Below, one piece after another: positions 51,817 through 61,894 of a DNA stretch of 64,000 bases (position 1 is its first letter; the number at the start of each line of letters is the position of its first letter). The notes beneath the pieces were generated by a model. That model was not told the origin of the DNA. It did no database searches and saw only the letters and a program-made list of their open reading frames with translations. The DNA comes from Citrobacter freundii (GTDB lineage: Bacteria > Pseudomonadota > Gammaproteobacteria > Enterobacterales > Enterobacteriaceae). The DNA lies in contig NZ_JAALBX010000003.1 in NCBI RefSeq assembly GCF_011077955.1, positions 1-64,000 of the forward strand. The letters run 5' to 3'. The position numbers and the translations under genes were made by a program.

Positions 51817-51848
51817 TTGTAGTACAACCATTAACTGTTGTACTACAT
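51817..51848. promoter_or_regulatory. Double DgoR operator
   Basis: Two copies of the palindrome TTGTA-N-TACAA occur at 51817-51827 (perfect) and 51838-51848 (one mismatch), 21 bp apart centre to centre, i.e. two helical turns on the same face. They also form an 11-bp inverted repeat TGTAGTACAAC / GTTGTACTACA. The position upstream of dgoR fits autorepression by the GntR-type DgoR, relieved by galactonate. The rest of 51703-51955 shows no gene. Confidence 0.8.
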
Positions 51849-51955
51849 TGAAGCTCATACGATGACATCTCGCTTCACGTTTGTACTTCAAAATTGAGGC
51901 GAAAATCGGCGGTCACGGTAAAGTAAAGGGACGATGCTATGACCAGGGAAAAACC

Positions 51956-52645
51956 ATGACACTGACAAAAACTGACCGCATTGCTATCACGCTGGGTCGC
52001 CAGATTGTAGGCGGCAAATATGTACCGGGCGCGGCGCTACCGGCGGAAGCCGATCTCTGCGAAGAGTTTGAAACCTCGCGCAATATCATCCGGGAAGTGT
52101 TTCGCACGCTGCTTGCCAAGCGATTAATAGAAATGAAGCGTTATCGGGGCGCGTTTGTCACACCGCGCAACCAGTGGAATTACCTCGATACCGATGTGTT
52201 GCAATGGGTACTGGAAAGCGATTATGACCCGCGACTGATTAGCGCCATGAGCGAAGTGCGCAATCTGGTTGAACCGGCGATTGCCCGCTGGGCGGCGGAA
52301 CGCGCGACCTCAAGCGATCTGGCGCAAATTGAAGCGGCTTTAAACGACATGATTGCCAACAATCAGGATCGCGATGCCTTTAACGAGGCGGATATTCGCT
52401 ATCACGAGGCGGTGCTGGCTTCGGTGCATAACCCGGTTCTGCAACAGCTGAATGTGGCGATAAGTTCATTACAGCGCGCGGTATTTGAACGGACCTGGAT
52501 GGGTGATGAGGCCAACATGCCGAAAACGCTCCAGGAGCACAAAGCGTTATTTGACGCCATTCGTCATCAGGATGGCAACGCGGCAGAACAGGCGGCGCTG
52601 GCGATGATCGCAAGCTCCACCCGCAGGCTTAAGGAAATTACATGA
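51956..52645 (+). CDS. dgoR: Galactonate operon repressor DgoR (GntR/FadR family)
   Basis: This 229-residue regulator has an N-terminal winged helix-turn-helix (LCEEFETSRNIIREVFRTLL) and a C-terminal FCD domain with metal ligands around EADIRYHEAVL. I start at MTLTKTDRIAITLG, which matches E. coli; a longer open frame extends 25 codons upstream but overlaps the leader. It overlaps dgoK by 4 bp (ATGA). Confidence 0.96.
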   Translation: MTLTKTDRIAITLGRQIVGGKYVPGAALPAEADLCEEFETSRNIIREVFRTLLAKRLIEMKRYRGAFVTPRNQWNYLDTDVLQWVLESDYDPRLISAMSEVRNLVEPAIARWAAERATSSDLAQIEAALNDMIANNQDRDAFNEADIRYHEAVLASVHNPVLQQLNVAISSLQRAVFERTWMGDEANMPKTLQEHKALFDAIRHQDGNAAEQAALAMIASSTRRLKEIT

Positions 52646-53526
52646 CATCTCGCTATATCGCTATCGACTGGGGGTCGACCAATCTTCGCGCCTGGCTGTA
52701 TCAGGACGGGAAGTGCCTCGACCATCGGCAATCCGCCAGCGGCGTGACACGCCTGAACGGTCAGACGCCAGAAGCGGTGCTGAACACCGTGACCGAAGGC
52801 TGGCGCGATGCCAACACGCCGGTATTGATGGCCGGTATGGTCGGTAGCAATGCCGGGTGGATTAACGCGCCTTATCTGCCGTGTCCCACAGCGTTTAACG
52901 CTATTGGCGCAAAGCTTACCGCCGTTATCCCGGGCGTGTGGATTATCCCCGGCCTGAGCGTTGATCGTGACGATAACCATAACGTAATGCGCGGCGAAGA
53001 GACTCAGCTCATTGGCGCAGCCACGCTGGCGCCCGCATCGCTGTACATCATGCCGGGCACCCATTGCAAATGGGTGCAGGCCGATAATGAACGTATTGAT
53101 GATTTTCGCACCGTGATGACCGGCGAACTGCATCACCTGCTGCTTGCGCATTCACTTATCGGCGTGGGTATTGCCGACCAGGACGAAAGCGTCGAGGCGT
53201 TTGATGCCGGTGTTGAGCAGGGCATTAATGATGATGCCATCGTCACGCGTCTTTTTGAGGTACGCGCCTCCCATGTGCTTGGCGCCCTGCCGCGCCATCA
53301 TGTCAGCGAATACCTTTCCGGGCTTTTGATCGGCAATGAGGTCGCGACGCAACTGCGCCACTATCAACCCGCTGGTTCAACGCCTGTCACCCTCGTTGCC
53401 AACCCCAGACTTTGCGCGCGTTATCAACGCGCCCTGGCGCGGTTGGGAATCACCGCCAACTCGCTTGAGGGCGACCACGCCTTTCAGGCTGGAATAAGGA
53501 GCATTGCCGATGCAATGGAAAACTGA
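52642..53526 (+). CDS. dgoK: 2-dehydro-3-deoxygalactonokinase DgoK
   Basis: This 294-residue kinase of the ASKHA-type DgoK family phosphorylates 2-keto-3-deoxygalactonate. The N-terminal phosphate-1 motif IDWGSTNLRAW and the central MPGTHCKWVQ are visible. It overlaps dgoR and dgoA (17 bp), so translation is coupled. Two residues longer than the E. coli protein. Confidence 0.95.
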   Translation: MTSRYIAIDWGSTNLRAWLYQDGKCLDHRQSASGVTRLNGQTPEAVLNTVTEGWRDANTPVLMAGMVGSNAGWINAPYLPCPTAFNAIGAKLTAVIPGVWIIPGLSVDRDDNHNVMRGEETQLIGAATLAPASLYIMPGTHCKWVQADNERIDDFRTVMTGELHHLLLAHSLIGVGIADQDESVEAFDAGVEQGINDDAIVTRLFEVRASHVLGALPRHHVSEYLSGLLIGNEVATQLRHYQPAGSTPVTLVANPRLCARYQRALARLGITANSLEGDHAFQAGIRSIADAMEN

Positions 53527-54127
53527 ACTTCCCCTCATCGCCATTTTACGGGGTATTACCCCTGAAGAGGCCGCAGAGCATGTGGGCGCGATTATTGATG
53601 CAGGTTTTGAGGCGGTGGAAATTCCGCTGAACTCACCAAACTGGCAGCAAAGCATCCCGGAGATGGTGAAGTTATATGGCGATAACGCGCTGATTGGCGC
53701 AGGGACGGTCCTTCACCCGGAGCAGGTTGACCAACTCGCCGACATGGGCTGCACGCTTATCGTTACGCCAAACATTAACGTCGAGGTCATTCAACGCGCG
53801 GTGAAGTACGGCATGACGGTATGCCCGGGCTGCGCCACCGCAACAGAAGCCTTCACGGCGCTGGAGGCAGGTGCGCAGGCGTTAAAAGTCTTTCCGTCAT
53901 CCGCCTTTGGCCCAGATTACATCAAAGCGCTCAAAGCCGTGTTGCCCGCGGAAATTCCGGTCTTCGCCGTCGGCGGCGTGACGCCAGAAAACCTGGCGCA
54001 GTGGCTCAAGGCTGGGTGTATCGGCGCCGGGTTGGGAAGCGATCTTTACCGGGCAGGGCAGCCGCTCAGCCGTACCAAAGAACAAGCACAAGCATTTGTT
54101 AATGCGTATCGAGAGGCAGTGAAATGA
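53510..54127 (+). CDS. dgoA: 2-dehydro-3-deoxy-6-phosphogalactonate aldolase DgoA
   Basis: This 205-residue class I aldolase (KDPG/KDPGal type) cleaves its substrate to pyruvate and glyceraldehyde 3-phosphate. The Schiff-base lysine is in QALKVFPSS, the catalytic Glu in AVEIPLNSP. The ATG at 53510 follows AAGGAG; a TTG two codons earlier is less likely. It overlaps dgoD by 4 bp. Confidence 0.96.
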   Translation: MQWKTELPLIAILRGITPEEAAEHVGAIIDAGFEAVEIPLNSPNWQQSIPEMVKLYGDNALIGAGTVLHPEQVDQLADMGCTLIVTPNINVEVIQRAVKYGMTVCPGCATATEAFTALEAGAQALKVFPSSAFGPDYIKALKAVLPAEIPVFAVGGVTPENLAQWLKAGCIGAGLGSDLYRAGQPLSRTKEQAQAFVNAYREAVK

Positions 54128-55272
54128 AAATAACCAAACTCACCACGTACCGATTACCGCCCCGCTGGATGTTCTTAAAAATCGAAACCGATGAAGGCAT
54201 TGTGGGGTGGGGTGAACCTGTCATTGAAGGACGAGCCCGCACCGTGGAAGCGGCGGTACATGAACTGGGCGAGATGTTGATTGGCCAGGATCCGGCGCGC
54301 ATCAACGACCTGTGGCAAATAATGTATCGCGGCGGTTTTTATCGCGGCGGCCCGATATTAATGAGCGCCATTGCCGGTATTGATCAGGCGCTATGGGATA
54401 TTAAAGGCAAAGTATTAAATGCCCCGGTATGGCAATTAATGGGCGGCCTGGTGCGTGATAAAATCAAAGCCTATAGCTGGGTCGGCGGCGATCGTCCGGC
54501 AGACGTTATCGCGGGGATTGAAACACTGCGTGAAATTGGTTTCGATACCTTTAAATTAAACGGCTGCGAAGAATTAGGCGTGATTGATGATGCGCGCAAA
54601 GTTGACGCTGCCGTGAATACCGTGGCGCAAATTCGTGAAGCGTTCGGTAATACTATCGAATTTGGCCTGGATTTCCACGGTCGCGTTAGCGCGCCAATGG
54701 CGAAAATATTAATTAAAGAGCTTGAACCGTACCGTCCGTTATTTATTGAAGAGCCGGTATTAGCCGAGCAGGCAGAATATTATCCGCGTCTGGCCGCGCA
54801 AACGCATATTCCGATTGCCGCAGGCGAACGCATGTTCTCGCGCTTTGAATTTAAACGGGTTCTGGAAGCGGGCGGCATTGCTATTTTGCAGCCGGATCTC
54901 TCCCATGCCGGCGGCATTACCGAATGCTTTAAAATCGCCGGGATGGCTGAAGCGTATGACGTTGGCCTGGCGCCGCATTGTCCGCTGGGTCCCATTGCGC
55001 TGGCAGCCTGCCTGCATATTGATTTTGTCTCCCGCAATGCCGTGTTGCAGGAGCAAAGTATGGGTATTCATTATAACCAGGGCGCTGAATTGCTCGACTT
55101 TGTTAAAAACAAAGAAGACTTCGCAATGGACGGCGGTTATTTCCACCCCTTAATGAAACCGGGCTTAGGCGTAGAAATCGACGAAGAGCAGGTTATTGAA
55201 CGCAGTAAAAGCGTAACCGACTGGCGCAACCCATTATGGCGTCATGCGGATGGCAGCGTTGCGGAATGGTAA
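54124..55272 (+). CDS. dgoD: D-galactonate dehydratase DgoD
   Basis: This 382-residue enolase-superfamily enzyme (mandelate racemase subgroup) converts galactonate to 2-keto-3-deoxygalactonate. Metal ligands occur in [15 protein letters not shown] and AAGERMFSR; the catalytic histidine is in LAPHCPLGP. It is the first enzyme of the pathway that DgoK and DgoA complete. Confidence 0.97.
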   Translation: MKITKLTTYRLPPRWMFLKIETDEGIVGWGEPVIEGRARTVEAAVHELGEMLIGQDPARINDLWQIMYRGGFYRGGPILMSAIAGIDQALWDIKGKVLNAPVWQLMGGLVRDKIKAYSWVGGDRPADVIAGIETLREIGFDTFKLNGCEELGVIDDARKVDAAVNTVAQIREAFGNTIEFGLDFHGRVSAPMAKILIKELEPYRPLFIEEPVLAEQAEYYPRLAAQTHIPIAAGERMFSRFEFKRVLEAGGIAILQPDLSHAGGITECFKIAGMAEAYDVGLAPHCPLGPIALAACLHIDFVSRNAVLQEQSMGIHYNQGAELLDFVKNKEDFAMDGGYFHPLMKPGLGVEIDEEQVIERSKSVTDWRNPLWRHADGSVAEW

Positions 55273-55404
55273 TTACGCACCTCGCGATATGTAAATAATA
55301 ACGCTTTATAAAAGCCGTAAAAAAATAATTCGATACATCACCCTCTGTATTTCACAGGGCATGGTGAGGGGCCTCACCATGCCAAAATCTGGAGACAGAA
55401 CATC

Positions 55405-56697
55405 ATGGATATTTCCGTTAACGCGGCGAAACCTACACGCCGCCGCTACCTGACGCTGGTCATGATCTTTATTACGGTCGTGATTTGCTATGTTGATCGC
55501 GCCAACCTGGCGGTGGCTTCCGCCCATATTCAGGAAGAATTCGGTATAACTAAAGCGCAAATGGGCTATGTCTTTTCGGCCTTCGCCTGGTTATATACCT
55601 TATGCCAGATTCCCGGCGGCTGGTTTTTAGATCGCGTCGGGTCACGGTTGACCTATTTTATCGCCATTTTCGGCTGGTCGGTGGCGACCTTATTCCAGGG
55701 ATTCGCGACGGGATTGTTATCGCTTGTGGGGCTGCGGGCCATAACCGGCATATTCGAAGCGCCCGCTTTTCCTACCAATAACCGGATGGTGACCAGTTGG
55801 TTCCCTGAACATGAGCGCGCCTCGGCGGTCGGCTTTTATACCTCCGGGCAATTTGTGGGCCTGGCATTCCTGACGCCGCTGCTTATCTGGATCCAGGAAC
55901 TGCTGAGCTGGCACTGGGTGTTTATCGTCACCGGCGGGATTGGCATTATCTGGTCGTTTATCTGGATTAAGGTGTATCAACCGCCGCGTCGCAGCAAAGG
56001 CATTAACAAGGCTGAGCTGGATTATATCCGTGAGGGCGGCGGTCTGGTGGATGGCGATGCGCCGGCTGAGAAAAAAGAGCGTACACCGCTCACGCGCGCC
56101 GACTGGAAACTGGTGTTTCACCGGAAACTGTTGGGCGTTTATTTAGGCCAGTTTGCCGTCACCTCGACGCTGTGGTTTTTCCTGACCTGGTTTCCAAATT
56201 ACCTGACTCAGGAAAAAGGCATCACCGCATTGAAGGCCGGGTTTATGACCACGGTGCCGTTCCTTGCCGCTTTCTTTGGGGTATTGCTCTCCGGCTGGGT
56301 CGCCGATCGCCTGGTGCGTCGCGGGTATTCGCTGGGGGTGGCGCGGAAGACGCCTATCATCTGCGGGCTGTTGATTTCCACCTGCATTATGGGCGCGAAT
56401 TACACAAACGATCCGGTATGGATTATGACGCTGATGGCCGTGGCGTTCTTCGGTAACGGATTCGCGTCTATTACCTGGTCCCTGGTCTCTTCTCTGGCGC
56501 CGATGCGGTTGATTGGTTTAACCGGCGGGGTATTTAACTTTGTTGGCGGGTTAGGCGGGATTACGGTACCGCTGGTGGTGGGGTATTTAGCGCAGAGCTA
56601 CGGCTTTGCCCCGGCGCTGGTGTATATCTCGGCGGTCGCGCTGGTGGGTGCCTGTTCGTATATTTTGCTGGTCGGCGACGTGAAACGCGTCGGTTAA
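55405..56697 (+). CDS. dgoT: D-galactonate:proton symporter DgoT
   Basis: This 430-residue MFS transporter of the anion:cation symporter family has 12 membrane segments, the N-terminal [20 protein letters not shown] and motif [10 protein letters not shown]. It imports D-galactonate. A 132-bp spacer separates it from dgoD; a TGGAGA site precedes the ATG. It is the last gene of dgoRKADT. Confidence 0.96.
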   Translation: MDISVNAAKPTRRRYLTLVMIFITVVICYVDRANLAVASAHIQEEFGITKAQMGYVFSAFAWLYTLCQIPGGWFLDRVGSRLTYFIAIFGWSVATLFQGFATGLLSLVGLRAITGIFEAPAFPTNNRMVTSWFPEHERASAVGFYTSGQFVGLAFLTPLLIWIQELLSWHWVFIVTGGIGIIWSFIWIKVYQPPRRSKGINKAELDYIREGGGLVDGDAPAEKKERTPLTRADWKLVFHRKLLGVYLGQFAVTSTLWFFLTWFPNYLTQEKGITALKAGFMTTVPFLAAFFGVLLSGWVADRLVRRGYSLGVARKTPIICGLLISTCIMGANYTNDPVWIMTLMAVAFFGNGFASITWSLVSSLAPMRLIGLTGGVFNFVGGLGGITVPLVVGYLAQSYGFAPALVYISAVALVGACSYILLVGDVKRVG

Positions 56698-56703
56698 TAA
56701 AAC

Positions 56704-56737
56704 CCGGCGCCTGTCATAAGGCGTCGGCTTTTTAGCG
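56704..56737 (+). terminator. Terminator of the dgo operon
   Basis: The 8-bp stem CCGGCGCC / GGCGTCGG (one G-U pair) with an 8-base loop is followed by CTTTTTAG. Confidence 0.8.
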
Positions 56738-56776
56738 TAAAATGACAGGCATTGATGTCATCCGACAGAGCCTGTT

Positions 56777-58033
56777 ATGAAACAAATCACCTTTGCCCCA
56801 CGCCATCACCAACTCACGAACATCAACACCTGGACGCCAGACAGTCGCTGGCTGGCGTTCGACGTCCGTCCATCCGGCGCCTCATTTAGCGGTGAAACCA
56901 TTGAGCGCGTCAATGTCGAGACGGGAGAGGTGGAGGTGCTTTATCGCGCCGCGCACGGCGCACACGTGGGCGTAGTGACGGTTAATCCCCGCAAAGCGCA
57001 GTATGTTTTCATTCACGGGCCGGAAAATCCGGACGCCGCCTGGCAGTATGATTTTCATCATCGCCGTGGCGTGGTGCTGGAAAACGCGCTGGCCCATAAT
57101 CTGGATGCCATGGACATCACCCCGCCATTTACCCCCGGCGCGCTTCGCGGCGGTAGCCACGTGCATGTTTTCAGCCCGGATGGCGAATGGGTAAGTTTTA
57201 CCTATAACGATCATGTGCTGCACGCGCGCGACCCGATGCTCGATTTACGTAACGTCGGAGTGGCGCTGCCTTTTGGGCCGGTATCGCCGCCATGCCGTCA
57301 TCCGCGTGAATATGCCGGGCAATACTGGTGCGCGTTAGTCAGTCGTACGACGGCGCAACCGACGCCGGGCAGCGATGAAATTAGCCGGGCATATGAAGAG
57401 GGTTGGGTGGGTGAGGATGGATACCGTAAACCCGATGGCTCTGTGCAGCGCCGCGCGCTGGCCTTTATTGGCGATACCCGAAGCGTCACGGGTGAAAAAA
57501 TCCCTGAACTGTTTATTGTCGATTTACCGTCGGATGTCGCGGACTGGAAACGGGCCGGCGATGAACCGCTTGAAGGCACTGAAACGACAATGCCCGCGCC
57601 GCCAGCAGGCGTGATACAGCGTCGATTAACCTTTACCCACCATCGCCCCTGGCCGGGGCTTGCCACCACGCCGCGTCACTGGGTTCGCAGTAATCCGCAA
57701 GGTAATGCCATTGCGTTTTTAATGCGCGATGAGAAGGGCGTTGCACAACTGTGGATGATTTCACCAAACGGTGGCGATCCGAAGCAGTTAACGTCTGGCG
57801 AAGGGGGAGTGGCGTCAGCGTTTAACTGGCATCCAGGTGGTAAATGGTTGGGCTTTATACAGAACGGGTGTGTGGTGCTCTGTGATGCGGTCACCGGCGC
57901 TATCACACCGCTGACGCCATCGCATTCGCCGTCTGGCGACGCAGTCGTCTTCTCACCAGACGGGAAATACGTCGCCTGGATGGCGCAGAAAGACGGTTTC
58001 CAGCAATTATGGACGGTTGAAACCGGTCATTGA
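56777..58033 (+). CDS. yidR: TolB/beta-propeller-like protein YidR (DUF3748)
   Basis: This 418-residue cytoplasmic protein without a signal peptide contains repeated propeller-like segments: DSRWLAFDVRPSG, FSPDGEWVSFTYNDHV, NPQGNAIAFLMRDEKG, HPGGKWLGFIQNG and FSPDGKYVAWMAQKDG. These are WD40/TolB-type blades. It corresponds to E. coli YidR, whose function is not established; similarity to oligogalacturonate-lyase propellers is structural only. It overlaps yidQ by 7 bp at its end. Confidence 0.88.
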   Translation: MKQITFAPRHHQLTNINTWTPDSRWLAFDVRPSGASFSGETIERVNVETGEVEVLYRAAHGAHVGVVTVNPRKAQYVFIHGPENPDAAWQYDFHHRRGVVLENALAHNLDAMDITPPFTPGALRGGSHVHVFSPDGEWVSFTYNDHVLHARDPMLDLRNVGVALPFGPVSPPCRHPREYAGQYWCALVSRTTAQPTPGSDEISRAYEEGWVGEDGYRKPDGSVQRRALAFIGDTRSVTGEKIPELFIVDLPSDVADWKRAGDEPLEGTETTMPAPPAGVIQRRLTFTHHRPWPGLATTPRHWVRSNPQGNAIAFLMRDEKGVAQLWMISPNGGDPKQLTSGEGGVASAFNWHPGGKWLGFIQNGCVVLCDAVTGAITPLTPSHSPSGDAVVFSPDGKYVAWMAQKDGFQQLWTVETGH

Positions 58034-58359
58034 ATGTTAGAAGGGGGGATCACGCTATTCACGGCGTGATTCTTCGCCTCGCTCTCTTCTACCCGTGCTT
58101 TCACCGATTTATCGGTACGGAAGATATCCCAGGGCAACAGGACGGTGTCCATCACTGCCGTAAAGGGGAGATCAAGGATAATCAGCGGCTTATATCCCCA
58201 GCTAATCGTATCATCGCCAAGGTGCTCGACGCTGGTACGCGTACCCGGATAGACGCCCTTCTCACCGCCGCCTGTGTGTGTCATCACGCTTGAGCAGCCG
58301 CCCAAAAACGCTACCGCGCAGATCATCATCAGAATCCGTATAAAAATTTTCATCGTCAT
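58027..58359 (-). CDS. yidQ: Predicted lipoprotein YidQ (YceK family)
   Basis: This 110-residue protein has a lipoprotein signal peptide ending in the lipobox FLGGC (Cys about residue 22). The rest is the conserved YceK/YidQ region VYPGTRTSVEHLG and DLPFTAVMDTVLLPWD. Probably anchored in the outer membrane (Ser-Ser after Cys). Role unknown. Convergent with yidR. Confidence 0.9.
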   Translation of the reverse strand: MTMKIFIRILMMICAVAFLGGCSSVMTHTGGGEKGVYPGTRTSVEHLGDDTISWGYKPLIILDLPFTAVMDTVLLPWDIFRTDKSVKARVEESEAKNHAVNSVIPPSNIQ

Positions 58360-58429
58360 TTTTATCTACTGTTGTGGCATCAAAGCGATTAAGTGGACGT
58401 TATTTTTTTAATCAAGGCAGGCAACGGTT

Positions 58430-58513
58430 ATGTCACTTAATCGTCTTTTTCCCATTGCGTTGAAACCAGTCTACGCAAAGAAACGTAAACCAACAAAAAA
58501 TCGTCTGTATTAA
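58430..58513 (+). CDS. Candidate 27-residue basic small ORF upstream of ibpA
   Basis: ATG to TAA encodes MSLNRLFPIALKPVYAKKRK plus PTKNRLY: a short hydrophobic start, then a strongly basic tail. A weak AGGCAGG precedes it at about 10 nt. It lies between yidQ and ibpA and ends 2 bp before the ibpA heat-shock -35 box. I do not recognise it; it may be a chance ORF. Confidence 0.25.
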   Translation: MSLNRLFPIALKPVYAKKRKPTKNRLY

Positions 58514-58515
58514 GA

Positions 58516-58543
58516 CTTGAAATGGGGAGGTGCACCACCATTT
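58516..58543 (+). promoter_or_regulatory. Sigma-32 heat-shock promoter of ibpAB
   Basis: CTTGAAA (58516-58522), 13 bp, then CACCATTT (58536-58543) is one mismatch from the sigma-32 consensus CTTGAAA-N13-CCCCATNT. Transcription would start at about 58550, giving a leader of about 95 nt. Confidence 0.8.
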
Positions 58544-58620
58544 TAAGAATACAGTCATCGAAGACGTGCCGACAGGACGTTTTGACTTACCGCCTGTCCC
58601 GCCGGGAAGGCAATTTATCT

Positions 58621-58637
58621 CTCGCTGATTTCAGGAG
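58621..58637 (+). promoter_or_regulatory. ROSE-like RNA thermometer of ibpA
   Basis: In the leader, CUC-G-CUG (58621-58627) pairs with CAGGAG (58632-58637), leaving one bulged G opposite the Shine-Dalgarno and an AUUU loop. The bulged-G hairpin that hides the ribosome site is the hallmark of ROSE thermometers; heat opens it. Confidence 0.8.
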
Positions 58638-58646
58638 TTTAACGTT

Positions 58647-59060
58647 ATGCGTAATTTCGATCTTTCTCCGCTTTATCGTTCCGCCATTGGTTTTGATCGC
58701 CTGTTTAACCTGCTGGAAAACAACCAGAGCCAAAGCAACGGTGGTTACCCTCCGTACAACGTAGAGCTGGTGGACGAAAACCATTACCGCATCGCCATCG
58801 CCGTCGCCGGTTTCGCTGAAAGCGAACTGGAAATTACCGCCCAGGACAACATGCTGGTGGTAAAAGGCGCACATGAAGGCGAACAGAAAGAGCGTACTTA
58901 CCTGTATCAGGGTATCGCCGAGCGCAACTTTGAGCGCAAATTCCAGTTGGCCGAAAATATTCACGTTCGCGGCGCGAACCTGGTTAACGGTCTGCTGTAT
59001 ATCGAGTTAGAACGCGTGATCCCCGAAGCGGACAAACCGCGTCGTATCGAAATCAACTAA
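58647..59060 (+). CDS. ibpA: Small heat-shock chaperone IbpA
   Basis: This 137-residue protein has a central alpha-crystallin domain (about 35-125, with [22 protein letters not shown]) and the C-terminal I-x-I motif RRIEIN that docks on neighbours. It binds aggregating proteins with IbpB during heat stress. The first gene of ibpAB. Confidence 0.97.
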   Translation: MRNFDLSPLYRSAIGFDRLFNLLENNQSQSNGGYPPYNVELVDENHYRIAIAVAGFAESELEITAQDNMLVVKGAHEGEQKERTYLYQGIAERNFERKFQLAENIHVRGANLVNGLLYIELERVIPEADKPRRIEIN

Positions 59061-59143
59061 TTTCACTGGGCCGCGCCATGCGGCCTTCAACACCGTGCTT
59101 GCCGACAGGGAGCACACTGCGAGCATGAGCTTGCAGGATTTTA

Positions 59144-59161
59144 CTCGCTTCTTTGAAGGAG
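59144..59161 (+). promoter_or_regulatory. ROSE-like RNA thermometer of ibpB
   Basis: CUC-G-CUUC (59144-59151) pairs with GAAGGAG (59155-59161), again with one bulged G opposite the Shine-Dalgarno and a UUU loop. It is the same design as before ibpA, so each cistron has its own heat switch. Confidence 0.8.
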
Positions 59162-59168
59162 AATGACC

Positions 59169-59597
59169 ATGCGTAATTATGATTTATCCCCACTTCTGCG
59201 TCAGTGGATTGGTTTTGACAAACTGGCTAATGCCCTGCAAAACAGCACTGAAGCCCAGACGTTTCCCCCGTACAACATCGAGAAAAGCGATGATAACCAC
59301 TACCGCATTACCCTTGCGGTCGCCGGGTTCCGTCAGGAAGATTTAGATATTCAGTTGGAAGGTACGCGCCTGACCGTAAAAGGCTCGCCGCAAAAACCGG
59401 AACAAGAGCCGAAATGGCTGCATCAGGGGTTAGTGACTCAGCCTTTCAACCTGAGCTTCACCCTGGCCGACCATATGGAAGTTTCCGGCGCGACCTTCAC
59501 TAACGGTCTGCTGCATATCGATTTGGAACGGCATGTTCCTGAAGCGCTTGCGCCGCAGCGTATCGCCATTAGCGAGCGTCCTGCGCTCAATAGCTAA
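59169..59597 (+). CDS. ibpB: Small heat-shock chaperone IbpB
   Basis: This 142-residue paralogue of IbpA has the alpha-crystallin domain [22 protein letters not shown] and the C-terminal I-x-I motif QRIAIS. I use the ATG at 59169 because GGAG lies 7 nt before it; the ATG at 59163 is only 1 nt from the ribosome site. Confidence 0.96.
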   Translation: MRNYDLSPLLRQWIGFDKLANALQNSTEAQTFPPYNIEKSDDNHYRITLAVAGFRQEDLDIQLEGTRLTVKGSPQKPEQEPKWLHQGLVTQPFNLSFTLADHMEVSGATFTNGLLHIDLERHVPEALAPQRIAISERPALNS

Positions 59598-59604
59598 TCA
59601 TATT

Positions 59605-59630
59605 GCGCTCCCGGACTCGGGAGCGCCTTT
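59605..59630 (+). terminator. Terminator of ibpAB
   Basis: The 9-bp stem GCGCTCCCG / CGGGAGCGC with a GACT loop, then CTTTAC; the T-run is short. Confidence 0.7.
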
Positions 59631-59747
59631 ACAAACTCGTCCAATCGTCTGATATCCCCCTGTAAATTGTGCGCCAACCCCCATTCATTCCCGTAAGGCT
59701 CTGCCAGAATCTCTTTTAACAAAAAATGTTATTCACAGGGAATCGGT

Positions 59748-61409
59748 ATGAGTGAGATAGCGTTAACGGTCTCCCTTCTGGCATTGGTTGCGGTGGTGGG
59801 GCTATGGATCGGCAATATCAAAATTCGCGGGGTTGGGCTTGGCATCGGCGGTGTGCTGTTTGGCGGCATTATCGTCGGTCACTTTGTCGAGCAGGCCGGG
59901 GTCGGCCTGAACAGCCATATGCTGCATTTTATCCAGGAGTTTGGCCTGATTCTTTTCGTCTATACGATTGGGATCCAGGTAGGGCCTGGTTTTTTCTCCT
60001 CACTACGCGTTTCCGGGCTGCGGCTTAATTTATTCGCCATCTTAATTGTGGTGCTTGGCGGCGTAGTTACCGCCATTTTGCACAAGCTTTTCGATATTCC
60101 TTTACCGGTGGTGCTTGGCATCTTCTCCGGTGCGGTGACCAATACGCCTGCGCTGGGCGCAGGGCAACAGATCCTCGCCGATCTGGGTACGCCGTCCGGG
60201 ATTGTCGATCTGATGGGGATGAGTTACGCCATGGCGTATCCATTCGGCATTTGCGGCATCCTTCTGACCATGTGGTTTATCCGCATGGTGTTTCGTATCA
60301 ACGTCGATAATGAAGCTGCGCAACATGACGCCAGTAATGGTTTTAGCCATACCCAGCTTCACACCATCAATATTCGCGTTGAAAACCCTAACCTCAATAT
60401 GCTGGCCATTCAGGATGTTCCCATTCTGAACAGCGATACCATTATCTGTTCACGCCTGAAACGCGAGGATGTGTTGATGGTGCCCTCGCCCAATACGGTG
60501 GTGCAAATCGGCGATTTGCTGCACCTGGTCGGGCGTGAAAGTGATTTGCATAACGCGCAACTGGTTATCGGCAAAGAAGTGGATACGTCGCTGTCGACCC
60601 ATGGCACCGAACTGCGCGTTGAGCGCGTGGTGGTGACTAACGAGAAAGTCTTCGGCAAGAAAATCCGCGATCTGCAATTCAAACAGCGCTATGACGTGGT
60701 TATCTCACGGCTTAACCGCGCCGGGGTGGAACTGGTGGCGAGCAGCAACGCCAGCCTGCAATTTGGCGATATCCTGAATCTAGTGGGCCGCCCGGCGTCT
60801 ATTGACGCGGTTGCGGCAGAGGTGGGCAACGCGAAGCAAAAATTGCAGCAAGTGCAAATGTTGCCAGTGTTTATCGGTATTGGGCTTGGGGTGTTGTTGG
60901 GTTCAGTACCGTTATTTATTCCCGGTTTCCCGGCGGCATTGCGCCTGGGCCTTGCAGGCGGGCCGTTAATTATGGCGCTCATTTTGGGGCGTATCGGCAC
61001 CATCGGTAAGCTGTACTGGTTTATGCCGCCCAGCGCCAACCTTGCCCTGCGCGAGCTTGGGATTGTGCTGTTTTTGTCCGTGGTAGGGCTAAAATCTGGC
61101 GGCGACTTTGTCGATACGCTACTTGCGGGCAGCGGCGTAAGCTGGATTGCCTACGGCGCGGTAATCACCGCCGTACCGCTGATTACCGTAGGTATACTGG
61201 CGCGCATTTTTACCCGTATGAACTACCTGACACTCTGTGGGATGCTGGCAGGCTCGATGACCGATCCGCCGGCGCTTGCCTTCGCCAATAACCTTCATGC
61301 CACCAGCGGCGCAGCGGCGCTCTCCTATGCCACGGTTTATCCTCTGGTGATGTTTTTACGTATCATCACGCCGCAACTGCTTGCCTTACTGTTCTGGGGA
61401 GCAAGCTGA
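59748..61409 (+). CDS. yidE: Putative transporter YidE (AspT family)
   Basis: This 553-residue membrane protein has the AspT/YidE duplicated membrane domains (about 1-180 and 375-553) flanking two cytosolic TrkA-C (RCK_C) domains around 195-360. The family's repeated motif [15 protein letters not shown] and [14 protein letters not shown] are both present. AspT homologues exchange amino acids; the substrate of YidE is unknown. Confidence 0.93.
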   Translation: MSEIALTVSLLALVAVVGLWIGNIKIRGVGLGIGGVLFGGIIVGHFVEQAGVGLNSHMLHFIQEFGLILFVYTIGIQVGPGFFSSLRVSGLRLNLFAILIVVLGGVVTAILHKLFDIPLPVVLGIFSGAVTNTPALGAGQQILADLGTPSGIVDLMGMSYAMAYPFGICGILLTMWFIRMVFRINVDNEAAQHDASNGFSHTQLHTINIRVENPNLNMLAIQDVPILNSDTIICSRLKREDVLMVPSPNTVVQIGDLLHLVGRESDLHNAQLVIGKEVDTSLSTHGTELRVERVVVTNEKVFGKKIRDLQFKQRYDVVISRLNRAGVELVASSNASLQFGDILNLVGRPASIDAVAAEVGNAKQKLQQVQMLPVFIGIGLGVLLGSVPLFIPGFPAALRLGLAGGPLIMALILGRIGTIGKLYWFMPPSANLALRELGIVLFLSVVGLKSGGDFVDTLLAGSGVSWIAYGAVITAVPLITVGILARIFTRMNYLTLCGMLAGSMTDPPALAFANNLHATSGAAALSYATVYPLVMFLRIITPQLLALLFWGAS

Positions 61410-61431
61410 CGGTGTGGTGACACCGCCAATC

Positions 61432-61462
61432 AAAACCGGCATCGACAGTGCCGGTTTTTTTA
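61432..61462 (+). terminator. Rho-independent terminator of yidE
   Basis: The 10-bp stem AAAACCGGCA / TGCCGGTTTT with a 7-base loop runs into seven T residues. Confidence 0.9.
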
Positions 61463-61546
61463 TCGATAAAATAATGCCAGGCTATAAAACATCGTTGTCC
61501 CCGGTTTGCCGGGCGATATGATTTCTATCGGGCAAAAGGAAGGAAC

Positions 61547-61894
61547 ATGAAGATTTCCCAGCTGGGAGAAGCGCCGGATTATCGTTTTTCGCTTGCCAAT
61601 GAACGTACGTTTTTAGCCTGGATCCGTACCGCGCTGGGGTTTCTGGCGGCAGGCGTAGGGCTTGATCAACTCGCGCCGGAACTCGCCACGCCGCTGGTAC
61701 GGGAAATGCTGTCGCTGTTACTGTGCGTTTTCTCCGCTGGCATCGCGTTATATGGTTATTTGCGCTGGTTGAATAACGAAAAAGCGATGCGCCTGAAGCA
61801 GGATTTTGTCTATACGCGGGGCCTGAAAATAATCAGCATCGCCATGATGCTCATTGCGGCAGTGGTCATTGTCATGGTTATCCAGGGTGGCTAA
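61547..61894 (+). CDS. yidH: DUF202 inner-membrane protein YidH
   Basis: This 115-residue protein has three predicted membrane segments and the DUF202 signature SLANERTFLAWIRTALGFLAAG near the N terminus. Function unknown. Good AAGGAAG site before the ATG. It overlaps yidG, another DUF202 protein. Confidence 0.92.
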   Translation: MKISQLGEAPDYRFSLANERTFLAWIRTALGFLAAGVGLDQLAPELATPLVREMLSLLLCVFSAGIALYGYLRWLNNEKAMRLKQDFVYTRGLKIISIAMMLIAAVVIVMVIQGG

